A DNA stretch of 15,323 bases, from NCBI GenBank assembly GCA_029884035.1, contig JAOUIM010000033.1:1-15323 (forward strand), written 5' to 3'. The notes below the pieces were generated by a model, which made no database searches, was not told the DNA's origin, and was given only the letters and a program-made list of their open reading frames with translations. The position numbers were made by a program, and so were the translations under genes. This document shows, piece by piece, positions 7,809 to 15,307 of the stretch (position 1 is its first letter; each line of letters opens with the position of its first letter). The DNA comes from Aquincola sp. (GTDB lineage Bacteria > Pseudomonadota > Gammaproteobacteria > Burkholderiales > Burkholderiaceae_C).

Positions 7809-8803
7809 GCCTGGGCTTCCTGCTGCTCCAGTTCGCGATCGGTGCGGCACTGATCGGCGTGGCCGGTGCCGTGCTCAGCCGCTGCGCCGAGCAGCTCGGG
7901 CAGGCCTATGGCTGGGGCCGGGGCTGGGTCGGCCTCGCGCTGCTGGCCACCGTGACGTCGATGCCCGAACTGGCGTCGGGCGTCAGTGCCGTGGCCTGGG
8001 TCGACGCGCCCGACCTGGCGATCGGCGACGCGCTGGGCTCCTGCGTCTTCAACCTCGTGTTCCTGGTGGCAGTCGATGCGCTGCAGCGCGGGCAGCCGAT
8101 CTACCGCGAAGCCGCGGCCACGCACATGCTGACCGCCGCGTTCGGTGTCGTGATGCTCGGCTTCGTCACGATGAGCCTGCTGCTGGCCTCGCACTCGCCG
8201 CGCCTGCTGCACATCGGCCTGTACAGCCCGCTGATGCTGGGCCTGTACCTGTTCGCCCTGGCCAGCGTCAAGCGCCACGAGCGCGCCGCGGTGCCCGCGT
8301 CGCCCGCCGGCGCCGCGACCCGGGCGCAGATCCGCCGCGCCTGGCAGCGGTTCGCGGCAGCGGCGCTCGTCGTGCTCGCCGCGGGCACGTGGCTTCCGTT
8401 GGTGGCCGACCAGCTGGCGGTGCGCACCGGCCTGGGACGCAGCTTCGTCGGCACGCTGTGGCTGGCCTTCGCCACCTCGCTGCCCGAGATCGCGGTCACG
8501 CTGGCCGCGCTGCGGCTGCGCGCGCTCGACCTGGCGATCGGCAACCTGCTGGGCAGCAACCTGTTCAACGTCGCCGTGCTCGCGCTGGACGATGCCGCCT
8601 ACCTGCGCGGCCCGCTGCTGGCCGACGCATCGCCGGTCCACGCCGCCACCGCCGTGACCGCGATGACGATGACCGGCCTGGTGATGATCGGGCTGGCGAT
8701 GCGGCCGCAAGGCCGCGTGCTGCGCGTGGCCAGCTGGGTCAGCGTCGGGCTGCTGGCGGCCTACCTGCTCAACGCCGTGCTGCTGTACCTGCATGACACC
8801 TGA
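7805..8803 (+). CDS. CaCA-family sodium/calcium-type exchanger
   Basis: Inner-membrane antiporter of 332 residues, predicted to have about ten helices with two inverted alpha repeats. Repeat 1 has TSMPE (51-55) followed by GDALGSCVFN (74-83). Repeat 2 has TSLPE (224-228) followed by GNLLGSNLFN (246-255). The paired glutamates E55 and E228 are those that coordinate Ca2+ in structurally studied NCX proteins. Repeat 1 departs from the usual GN..GSN pattern, having D75 and C80. A hydrophilic linker (about 157-180) separates the halves. Its ATG overlaps the ATPase stop, so both transporters are probably made together. Ion specificity (Ca2+ against Na+ or H+) is inferred from the family. Confidence 0.88.
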   Translation: MSLGFLLLQFAIGAALIGVAGAVLSRCAEQLGQAYGWGRGWVGLALLATVTSMPELASGVSAVAWVDAPDLAIGDALGSCVFNLVFLVAVDALQRGQPIYREAAATHMLTAAFGVVMLGFVTMSLLLASHSPRLLHIGLYSPLMLGLYLFALASVKRHERAAVPASPAGAATRAQIRRAWQRFAAAALVVLAAGTWLPLVADQLAVRTGLGRSFVGTLWLAFATSLPEIAVTLAALRLRALDLAIGNLLGSNLFNVAVLALDDAAYLRGPLLADASPVHAATAVTAMTMTGLVMIGLAMRPQGRVLRVASWVSVGLLAAYLLNAVLLYLHDT

Positions 8804-8896
8804 CCCGGCTACGATGGGAGCCATCGAAGCGCACGCCGCGCAGGTGCAACGCGGCGCGATCCCTTTGCTTGCATGCACCGTCCCGAGGAACCCGCC
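8804..8896 (+). promoter_or_regulatory. Putative promoter/leader of the thiolase unit
   Basis: A 93-base gap separates the exchanger from the thiolase, one of the larger gaps in the forward gene run. A -10-like TACGAT lies at 8810-8815, but no good -35 is visible at 16-18 bases upstream. The strong ribosome site GAGGAA (8885-8890) is 6 bases from the ATG and fixes the thiolase start. The promoter is a weak call. Confidence 0.3.
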
Positions 8897-10084
8897 ATGA
8901 CATCCAGCACCGACCCCGTCGTCATCGTTTCCGCCGCCCGCACGCCGATCGGAGGCCTGCTCGGCGATTTCGCCAGCCTCGCCGCCTGGGAACTGGGCGC
9001 CGTCGCGATCAAGGCCGCCGTCGAGCGCGCCAAGGTCGGCGGCGATGCGGTCGACGAAGTGTTGTTCGGCAACTGCCTGATGGCCGGCCAGGGCCAGGCG
9101 CCGGCGCGCCAGGCCATGCGCCGCGCCGGCCTGCCCGATGCCACCGGCGCGGTGACACTGTCCAAGATGTGCGGCAGCGGCATGCGCGCGATGATGTTCG
9201 CGCACGACATGCTGGCCGCCGGCAGCGCCACCGTGATGGTGGCCGGCGGCATGGAGAGCATGACCAACGCGCCGCACCTGATGTTCGCGCGCAAGGGCGT
9301 CAAGTACGGCGCCGCCACGATGTACGACCACATGGCAATGGACGGGCTGGAGGACGCCTACGAGCGCGGCAAGGCGATGGGCGTGTTCGCCGAGCAATGC
9401 GTGGGCAAGTACGGCTTCACGCGCGAGGCGATGGACCAGTACGCGATCTCGAGCACGCAGCGCGCGAAGGCCGCCAACGAGGACGGTAGCTTCGACTGGG
9501 AGATCGCGCCGGTCACGCTCGCCTCGGCCAAGGGCGACACGCTCGTCAAGCGCGACGAGCAGCCCTTCAAGGCCAAGCTCGACAAGATCCCGTCGCTCAA
9601 GCCCGCATTCAAGAAAGATGGCGCGATCACCGCGGCCACCTCGTCGTCGATTTCCGACGGCGCCGCCGCACTCGTGCTGATGCGCGAGTCGACCGCGAAG
9701 AAGCTCGGATGCGCGCCCATCGCACGCATCGTCGCCCACGCGGTGCATGCGCAAGCGCCCGACTGGTTCACCACCGCGCCGGTGGGCGCGATCCAGAAGG
9801 TGCTGGCCAAGGCCGCCTGGGACGCCAAGAGCGTGAACCTGTGGGAGGTCAACGAGGCGTTCGCCGCGGTCACGATGGCGGCGATGGCCGAATTCCGCCT
9901 GCCGCACGAGATCGTCAACGTCCACGGCGGCGCGGTCGCGCTCGGCCATCCGATCGGTGCCAGTGGCGCGCGCATCGTCGTCACGCTGCTCGGTGCGCTG
10001 AAGAAGCGCGCCCTCAAGCGCGGCGTCGCGGCGCTGTGCATCGGCGGCGGCGAGGCCACCGCGCTGGCCGTGGAGATGGTCTGA
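8897..10084 (+). CDS. Acetyl-CoA C-acyltransferase (thiolase)
   Basis: Degradative or biosynthetic thiolase of 395 residues that splits or forms 3-ketoacyl-CoA, acetoacetyl-CoA being the likely substrate. The nucleophile is C92 in KMCGSGM, H351 lies in GHPIGASGA and the second catalytic cysteine is C381 in LCIGGGEATA. These positions are within three residues of those of the Zoogloea PhaA thiolase, and NEAFA is also present. The start ATG is preceded by GAGGAA, and codons upstream of it show no family sequence. Close to isovaleryl-CoA and acyl-CoA dehydrogenase genes, it probably handles the acetoacetyl-CoA end of leucine or fatty-acid breakdown; a role in polyhydroxybutyrate synthesis cannot be excluded. 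Confidence 0.92.
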   Translation: MTSSTDPVVIVSAARTPIGGLLGDFASLAAWELGAVAIKAAVERAKVGGDAVDEVLFGNCLMAGQGQAPARQAMRRAGLPDATGAVTLSKMCGSGMRAMMFAHDMLAAGSATVMVAGGMESMTNAPHLMFARKGVKYGAATMYDHMAMDGLEDAYERGKAMGVFAEQCVGKYGFTREAMDQYAISSTQRAKAANEDGSFDWEIAPVTLASAKGDTLVKRDEQPFKAKLDKIPSLKPAFKKDGAITAATSSSISDGAAALVLMRESTAKKLGCAPIARIVAHAVHAQAPDWFTTAPVGAIQKVLAKAAWDAKSVNLWEVNEAFAAVTMAAMAEFRLPHEIVNVHGGAVALGHPIGASGARIVVTLLGALKKRALKRGVAALCIGGGEATALAVEMV

Positions 10085-10092
10085 GGGCGCGG

Positions 10093-10734
10093 ATGCTCGG
10101 CACTCACGATCTGGCGCTCTTCGCACTGACCGTCCTCGTCGTCAACGCCACGCCGGGTGTGGACATGGCGTTCACGCTCGTGTCCACGCTCAGGGGCGGC
10201 GTGCGCGCCGGTCTCGCGGCGGCGGCGGGCATCGGCGCGGGCTGCGGCGTCCACACGCTGGCCGCCGCCTTCGGGCTGGCGGCACTGATGGCGGCATCGG
10301 CCGCCGCGTTCACGACGGTCAAGTGGGCAGGCGCCGCCTACCTGCTGTGGCTGGCGGTCGGCATGCTGCGCGCGGGGCTGGCGGCGCCGGCGACCGCACC
10401 GCGGGCACCGCCGCCGTCGACCGCGATGCGCGCTGGGGCCCTGTTCCGCCAGGGCTTCGTCACCAACGTGCTCAACCCGAAGGTCGCCCTGTTCTTCCTC
10501 GCGCTGCTGCCGCAGGTCATCGATGCCGACGCGCCGCACAAGACCGCTGCGTTCCTGTTCCTCGGCGCCTGGTTCATCGCCCAGGGCTTCGTGTTCCTCG
10601 CCCTGTTCGTCGTGCTGGTCGCGCCGCTGCGGCGCTGGCAGCCGCGCCCCGCGGTGACGCGCGGCCTGCATCTGGCCGGCGCGGGCCTGTTCGCCCTGCT
10701 CGCCGCCCGGCTGGCCTTCGTCGAGCGGGCGTGA
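10093..10734 (+). CDS. LysE/RhtB-family amino-acid exporter
   Basis: Small inner-membrane protein (213 residues) of the LysE/RhtB translocator family, which exports amino acids or related metabolites. It shows the N-terminal helix with the family's TPGVDM motif (residues 20-25), then GAAYLLWLAVGMLR, the mid-protein FRQGFVTNVLNPKVALFFLALLPQ hallmark (helix 4 entry) and two C-terminal hydrophobic helices. The ATG is 8 bases after the thiolase stop, with GAGGG (10083-10087) overlapping that stop. Substrate unknown; homologues include homoserine, threonine and leucine exporters. Co-transcription with the thiolase is likely. Confidence 0.88.
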   Translation: MLGTHDLALFALTVLVVNATPGVDMAFTLVSTLRGGVRAGLAAAAGIGAGCGVHTLAAAFGLAALMAASAAAFTTVKWAGAAYLLWLAVGMLRAGLAAPATAPRAPPPSTAMRAGALFRQGFVTNVLNPKVALFFLALLPQVIDADAPHKTAAFLFLGAWFIAQGFVFLALFVVLVAPLRRWQPRPAVTRGLHLAGAGLFALLAARLAFVERA

Positions 10735-10738
10735 CGGC

Positions 10739-11403
<665 letters not shown>

Positions 11404-11407
<4 letters not shown>

Positions 11408-12327
11408 GCCGCGCCGCGCCGACCGCCCAGGGCAGCGCGTTCGGCGTGCACGCGCGCCTGCTCGGCATGGCCGTCATGTGGGGCGCGTCGTGGCCGGCCG
11501 GCCGCGCGCTGGCGCTGGCGATGCCGCCGCTGGCGGCGTCGGCGTGGCGCTTCTCGATCGCGGTGGTGCTGCTGCTCGCCTGGCTGCGCTGGCACCTCGG
11601 CCGCTGGCCCGCGCTGACGCGCCGGCAATGGGCGGGGCTCGCGCTGGCCGGCGCGGTGGGCGTGTTCGGCTACTCGGCGCTGTTCATGATGGCGCTGCAG
11701 CGCGTGGAGGCCAGCCGCGCCGCGGTGGTCGTCACCACCAACCCGGTGTTCACGACGCTGTTCGCGGCCTGGCTGTTCAAGGAACGGTTCAACGCGCTGA
11801 TCGCGCTCGGCCTGGCGCTGGCGGTGGGCGGTGCGGCCACCGTGCTGACGCAGGGCGCGCCCTGGAAGGTGCTGGCCGGCGACATCGGCGCGGGCGAATG
11901 GCTGCTGCTCGGCTGCATCGCCACCTGGTCGGGCTACTCGCTGATGGGCAAGCGGCTGATGGTGGGCATCGATTCGCTCACCGCCACCGCGCTCACTGCC
12001 ACCGTGGGCTGCGCGCTGCTGTGGACCGCTGCGCTGGCCTTCGAAGGGCCGGTGCCGGTGGCCCGTGCAATCGCCGCGCTGTCGGGGTCGGGCTGGTTCG
12101 CGCTGGTGTTCCTCTCGGTGGGCTCGACGGTGCTTGCGTACGCCTGGTATTACCGCGGCATCGAGGCGCTCGGCGCCGGGGTGGCGTCGAGCTACATCAG
12201 CCTGGTGCCGGTGTTCGGCGTGGCCAGTTCGGTGGCCGTGCTCGGCGAGCGGCTCGACAGCTCGCTCGTGGTCGGCGGTGCGCTCGCGCTGGCCGGCGTG
12301 GTGGTGGCCAACCGGGCGCGCCAATAA
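11404..12327 (+). CDS. EamA/DMT-family permease
   Basis: Inner-membrane transporter of the drug/metabolite superfamily: 307 residues, ten predicted helices arranged as two EamA repeats (about 14-150 and 157-303). Each repeat ends with the usual helix-Glu signature: AAWLFKERFNALIALG in the first and VAVLGERLDSSLVVGG in the second. A GTG start overlaps the SDR stop. Substrate unknown; the family commonly exports amino acids or small metabolites. It is the last gene of the thiolase-LysE-SDR run before a 41-base gap. Confidence 0.88.
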
Positions 12328-12368
12328 GATCGGCCCTCGCCCGCAACCTTCATATCCGAGGCCCTGCC
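12324..12368 (+). promoter_or_regulatory. Possible promoter and RBS of the acyl-CoA dehydrogenase
   Basis: A -10-like TAAGAT (12324-12329) overlaps the permease stop, and GAGG at 12358-12361 lies 7 bases before the ATG at 12369. No convincing -35 is visible, so the promoter is tentative, while the ribosome site supports the chosen start. Confidence 0.3.
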
Positions 12369-13511
12369 ATGCTGCTCTCCGAAGACCACCTCGCCGTGCA
12401 GGACGCCGTGCGCACCTACGTGCAGGACCGCATCGCACCGAAGGCCGCCGAATGGGACCGGACGCACCACTTCCCGAAGGCCGAGCTGCGCGGCCTGGCC
12501 ATGCTGGGCTGCTACGGCGTGGCGGTGCCCGCCGAGCACGATGGCGCCGGGCTCGACTACCTGGCGCTTGCACTGATCCTCGAGGAGATCGCCGCCGGCG
12601 ACGGCGCCACCAGCACGATCGTCAGCGTCAACAACTGCCCGGTGTGCTCGATCCTGATGGGCTTCGGCAACGACGAGCAGAAGCAACTGTTCCTGCGGCC
12701 GCTGGCGCGCGGCGACATGCTGGGCGCCTTCTGCCTCACGGAGCCGCACGTGGGCTCCGAGGCCGGCGGGCTGAAGACCACAGCCGTGCGCGTGAACGAC
12801 GGCCAGGGTGACGGCTATGTGCTCAACGGCGTCAAGCAGTTCATCACCAGCGGCAAGCACGGCGACGTGGCCATCGTGATGGCGGTGACCGACAAGGCCG
12901 CGGGCAAGAAGGGCATCAGCGCGTTCATCGTGCCGACGAACACGCCCGGCTACGTGGTGGCGCGCGTTGAAGACAAGATGGGCCAGCGCGCGAGCGACAC
13001 CGCGCAGATCGTGTTCGACGACTGCCGCATCCCCGCCCCCTACCGGTTGGCCGACGAAGGCATGGGGCTGAAGATCGCGCTCTCCGGCCTGGAGGGCGGG
13101 CGCATCGGCATCGCCAGCCAGGCGGTGGGCATGGCGCGCGCCGCGTTCGAGGCCGCGCTGGCCTACAGCAAGGAGCGCCGCGCGTTCGGCCGGCCGATCT
13201 TCGAGCACCAGGCGGTGCAGTTCAAGCTCGCCGACATGGCCACGCAGATCGAGGCCGCGCGGCAACTCATCTGGCACGCCGCGAGCCTGAAGGACGCCGG
13301 CCGCCCATGCCTGAAGGAAGCCGCGATGGCCAAGCTCAACGCCAGCGAGATGGCCGAGCGCGTGTGCTCGGCGGCGATCCAGGTCTTCGGCGGCTACGGC
13401 TATGTCAACGACTTTCCGGTCGAGCGCATCTACCGCGACGTGCGCGTGTGCCAGATCTACGAGGGCACGAGCGAGGTGCAGAAGATCCTCATCGGACGGG
13501 CGCTCGCCTAG
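12369..13511 (+). CDS. Acyl-CoA dehydrogenase (short-chain/branched type)
   Basis: FAD enzyme of 380 residues introducing a double bond into acyl-CoA, with electrons passing to ETF. It carries FCLTEPHVGSEAGG (signature 1), QVFGGYGYVNDFPVERIYRD (signature 2) and the catalytic base E365 in YEGTSEVQ. The Glu is at the usual C-terminal position, unlike the isovaleryl-CoA dehydrogenase at the left end, so the two are not duplicates in function. The full-length N terminus (LLSEDHLAVQDAVRTYV) supports the ATG at 12369. Length and motifs fit short-chain or 2-methyl-branched substrates; the precise one is unknown. The stop faces the convergent integron integrase 62 bases away. Confidence 0.93.
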   Translation: MLLSEDHLAVQDAVRTYVQDRIAPKAAEWDRTHHFPKAELRGLAMLGCYGVAVPAEHDGAGLDYLALALILEEIAAGDGATSTIVSVNNCPVCSILMGFGNDEQKQLFLRPLARGDMLGAFCLTEPHVGSEAGGLKTTAVRVNDGQGDGYVLNGVKQFITSGKHGDVAIVMAVTDKAAGKKGISAFIVPTNTPGYVVARVEDKMGQRASDTAQIVFDDCRIPAPYRLADEGMGLKIALSGLEGGRIGIASQAVGMARAAFEAALAYSKERRAFGRPIFEHQAVQFKLADMATQIEAARQLIWHAASLKDAGRPCLKEAAMAKLNASEMAERVCSAAIQVFGGYGYVNDFPVERIYRDVRVCQIYEGTSEVQKILIGRALA

Positions 13512-13551
13512 CGAGCGGGCCGGCCGCCGCCCGCTGCGGGCGCGCGCTCGC
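13501..13551. terminator. Candidate bidirectional hairpin region between convergent genes
   Basis: CGCTCGC (13501-13507) pairs with GCGAGCG (13511-13517) around a three-base loop containing the start of the acyl-CoA dehydrogenase stop codon. GCGAGCG can alternatively pair with a second CGCTCGC (13545-13551), enclosing GCCC/GGGC (13529-13532 with 13538-13541). There is no T tract, so it is not a classical intrinsic terminator. The position between converging genes suggests transcript-end protection or termination. Confidence 0.35.
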
Positions 13552-13573
13552 CTGAGGCGCAGCCCACCCGTCC

Positions 13574-14608
13574 TCAGATCACGTCGAGCGGGCTGCGCAC
13601 CGCGCGCCCGCCGCGGTTGAGCACGTGCGTGTAGATCATGGTCGTCTTCACGTCGGCGTGGCCCAGCAGCTCCTGCACGGTGCGGATGTCGTAGCCGGAT
13701 TGCAGCAGGTGGGTGGCGAACGAGTGGCGCAGCACGTGCGGCGTGCACGGCTTGGTGATGCCCGCGGCGCGCGCCGCCGACGCCACCGCGCGCTGCACCG
13801 ACTGCTCCTGCAGGTGGTGGCGCCGGCGTACTCCGGTGCGCGGATCGACCGACAGCGAGGCCGCGGGAAACACCCACTGCCAGCCCCAGGCGGATGCCGC
13901 CCGCGGAAACTTGAGCGCCAGCGCGTCGGGCATCCATACGTTGCCGGCACCGGCGGCAAGATCGGCCTGGTGCAGGGCGCGCGCGTGCGCCATCTGCTGC
14001 TGCAGCGGCGCGATCAGGTTTTCCGGCAAGACGGTGACGCGGTCCTTGCCGCCCTTGCCGCTGCGCACCAGGAGTTCGCGGCGCTCGAACTCGACGTCCT
14101 TGACGCGCAGCCGCAAGCCCTCGAGCAGGCGCAGGCCCGTGCCGTACAGCAGCGCGATCACCAGCCCCGCGGTGCCGCTGGTGTGCTGCAACAGCTCGCG
14201 CGCCTCGCGCGGCGTCAGCACCACCGGCAGGCGCCGCCGCGTGCGCGCGCTGACGACCTCGTCGAGCCACGGCAAGTCGATACCCAGTGCCTCCTTGTAG
14301 AGGAAGAGCAGCGCCGACTTGGCCTGGTTCTGCGTCGACGCCGAACAGCCGCGCTCGCTGGCCAGATGCGACAGGAAACCCGCGACCTCGGCCGCGCCCA
14401 TCTCGCGCGGGTGGCGCAGGCCGTGGTAGCGGATGAACCGGCGGGCCCAGTCGACATAGGACTGTTCGGTGCGCAGCGCATAGTGGCGCACCCGCAAGGC
14501 CTGGCGCAGCTGATCGAGCAGGCGCGGGGGCGGCGCAGCCGGCGGCGCGCCTGCCTCGCGTCGGGTCACGTCGACACGCCCAGCCCGTGCATCAAGGTCC
14601 GTCGCCAT
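13574..14608 (-). CDS. intI: Integron integrase IntI (tyrosine recombinase)
   Basis: Site-specific recombinase that inserts and excises gene cassettes by acting on attI and on folded single-stranded attC. From ATG 14608 the protein has 344 residues (IntI1 has 337). The catalytic set is R160, H291, R294, H317 and nucleophile Y326, each exactly 14 positions beyond the IntI1 residues. The IntI-specific block between boxes I and II is present (LPDAL-like segment near 226-233, WGWQWVFPAASLSVDPRTG at 241-259, RRRHH), which separates it from XerC/D and phage integrases. The N-terminal SAM-like domain reads LRQALRVRHYALRTEQSYVDW. A longer start at 14728 is rejected because those codons have weak GC3. 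No truncation or stop is seen, so it is probably functional. Confidence 0.95.
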   Translation of the reverse strand: MATDLDARAGRVDVTRREAGAPPAAPPPRLLDQLRQALRVRHYALRTEQSYVDWARRFIRYHGLRHPREMGAAEVAGFLSHLASERGCSASTQNQAKSALLFLYKEALGIDLPWLDEVVSARTRRRLPVVLTPREARELLQHTSGTAGLVIALLYGTGLRLLEGLRLRVKDVEFERRELLVRSGKGGKDRVTVLPENLIAPLQQQMAHARALHQADLAAGAGNVWMPDALALKFPRAASAWGWQWVFPAASLSVDPRTGVRRRHHLQEQSVQRAVASAARAAGITKPCTPHVLRHSFATHLLQSGYDIRTVQELLGHADVKTTMIYTHVLNRGGRAVRSPLDVI

Positions 14609-14743
14609 GCAGGGATTTTTCCGGCAACCTATCGCACCACGCGATTCCCCCGTAAGGGGGAGCCGCTCGCCGGGCAGCGGTACATTAGGATCGAATCTCT
14701 GGCGGTGCGATAGGTGGCACCGCGTCATCCTTCCCCGATGTCC
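14609..14743. promoter_or_regulatory. intI-attI spacer with nested inverted repeats
   Basis: Non-coding stretch between intI and the attI core. A perfect 12-bp inverted repeat, ACCTATCGCACC (14627-14638) and its complement (14704-14715), encloses two further hairpins. One is TCCCCC-GTAA-GGGGGA (14646-14661), whose GTAA loop is of GNRA type when read on the plus strand. The other is CCGCT (14663-14667) with AGCGG (14676-14680). The intI promoter and the cassette promoter should lie in or near here, but no clear -35/-10 pair and no LexA-type CTGT-N8-ACAG box is visible. It may be a structured leader, an operator or an accessory recombination site. Confidence 0.6.
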
Positions 14744-14757
14744 ATTTAACGTTGGGC
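14744..14757 (+). other. attI: attI core / cassette 1 junction
   Basis: ATTTAAC (14744-14750) matches the RYYYAAC consensus and is immediately followed by GTTGGGC (14751-14757), matching GTTRRRY. Strand exchange is expected between G14751 and T14752. It lies about 140 bases from the intI start, as expected for attI. The start of cassette 1 is exactly complementary to R'' at its far end, confirming that this is a recombination junction. Confidence 0.8.
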
Positions 14758-14805
14758 GTCACGGCGAGGCGCTTCGTCACGGGGAGGGGCCGTCGAAGCT
14801 CTTGC

Positions 14806-14817
14806 TATGCTTCGTGG
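14806..14817 (+). promoter_or_regulatory. Possible -10 element for hicA inside the cassette
   Basis: TATGCT at 14806-14811 matches four of six positions of TATAAT and would start transcription at or near the hicA GTG (14818), giving a leaderless or nearly leaderless message. No -35 is seen and no ribosome site precedes the GTG. Weak call. Confidence 0.3.
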
Positions 14818-15003
14818 GTGAAGGTCAGCGAAGTGCTCCGCATGCTTCAATCCGACGGCTGGTACTTGGTCGCGCAACGTGGCAGCCACCGTCAGTTCAA
14901 GCATCAGAGCAAACGTGGTCGCGTCACCGTTCCTGGGAAGCCGAGCGATGACTTGGCGCCCGGAACATACAACAGCATCCTGAAGCAGGCCGGTCTGAAG
15001 TAG
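14818..15003 (+). CDS. hicA: HicA-family toxin (mRNA interferase)
   Basis: Small double-stranded-RNA-binding-fold protein predicted to cut mRNA and arrest growth when not held by HicB. It has 61 residues from GTG 14818, the usual HicA length. It begins MKVSEVLRMLQSDGW and carries the active histidine H24 in RGSHRQFKH, followed by VTVPGKPSDDLAPGT and a terminal ILKQAGL, all hallmarks of the YcfA/HicA family. An in-frame TTG at the cassette edge (14752) would add 22 residues unlike the family and is rejected. It is the first gene of the cassette array and lies 10 bases upstream of hicB, in the usual toxin-first order of hicAB loci. Confidence 0.9.
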   Translation: MKVSEVLRMLQSDGWYLVAQRGSHRQFKHQSKRGRVTVPGKPSDDLAPGTYNSILKQAGLK

Positions 15004-15013
15004 CGAGGGTCAT

Positions 15014-15226
15014 ATGCGTTACGCCATCGTCATTGAACAAGCAGAAGGCAACTACTCTGCCTACGTGCCGGATCTTCCTGGATGCGTCGCTACGGGTGCG
15101 ACGGTAACTGAAGTGGAAGCGGAGATTCGCGAGGCAATCGCCTTTCACTTGGAGGGCATGCGCGAGGATGGACATCCCATTCCGCCGCCTTCGAGTCAAG
15201 TCGAATACGTCGAAGTGGTGGCGTAG
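15014..15226 (+). CDS. hicB: HicB-family antitoxin
   Basis: Antitoxin partner of HicA, 70 residues, with the partly degraded RNase-H-like HicB fold: MRYAIVIEQAEGNYSAYVPDLPGC, then a helix EVEAEIREAIAFHLEGMREDG and the proline-rich PIPPPSS end. It stops soon after this domain, so no separate C-terminal helix-turn-helix or ribbon-helix-helix DNA-binding domain is present; autoregulation of the pair is therefore uncertain. GAGGG (15005-15009) lies 4 bases before the ATG. The stop is 23 bases before the attC R'' site. Confidence 0.9.
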   Translation: MRYAIVIEQAEGNYSAYVPDLPGCVATGATVTEVEAEIREAIAFHLEGMREDGHPIPPPSSQVEYVEVVA

Positions 15227-15249
15227 CCAAACGGGAACCGGCAGGTGAC

Positions 15250-15307
15250 GCCCAACCCGTCGTTGCAGCGGACCGCCTTCGGCGGCCGCTGAACTCCAAC
15301 GTTAGAG
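15250..15307 (+). other. attC: attC recombination site of cassette 1
   Basis: A 58-bp site. R'' is GCCCAAC (15250-15256). The stem is GTT (15262-15264) with AAC (15292-15294), CAGCGG (15266-15271) with CCGCTG (15286-15291), and CCGCC (15273-15277) with GGCGG (15281-15285), closed by a TTC loop. G15265 and A15272 are unpaired on one side, the extrahelical-base pattern used by IntI to choose the strand. The R' junction is GTTAGAG (15301-15307), whose last base departs from the GTTRRRY consensus. Confidence 0.88.

Larger units (their letters stand above)
14752..15301 (+). mobile_element. Gene cassette 1 (hicAB cassette)
   Basis: A 550-bp cassette bounded by GTT junctions at 14751/14752 and 15301/15302. 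Twelve bases at the left junction (14751-14762, GTTGGGCGTCAC) are the exact reverse complement of 15245-15256, as expected when the circular cassette folds its attC. GC is visibly lower than the chromosome (30 of 60 bases in 15001-15060), indicating an outside origin. The leading 66 bases before hicA hold a 7-bp direct repeat GTCACGG (14758-14764 and 14776-14782). Confidence 0.85.

Noticed and set aside
5034..7850. 938-residue open frame antisense to the ATPase
   Set aside because: Arg/His/Gln-rich composition typical of GC-rich shadow frames; the sense strand has a complete P-type ATPase.
14627..14715. tRNA or tRNA-like gene in the spacer
   Set aside because: The closing stem is 12 bp, there is no proper T-arm (the ATCGAAT loop lacks a pairing stem) and no anticodon arm.
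14609..14728. N-terminal extension of the integrase to an ATG at 14728 (384 residues)
   Set aside because: The extra 40 codons have weak third-position GC, no similarity to IntI N termini and overlap the inverted-repeat element; 344 residues fits the family.
14609..14760. LexA/SOS box controlling intI
   Set aside because: No CTGT-N8-ACAG-like palindrome was found near the intI start on either strand.
14752..14817. TTG start for hicA at the first base of the cassette
   Set aside because: The added 22 residues are not HicA-like; GTG 14818 gives standard length and places the active histidine at residue 24.
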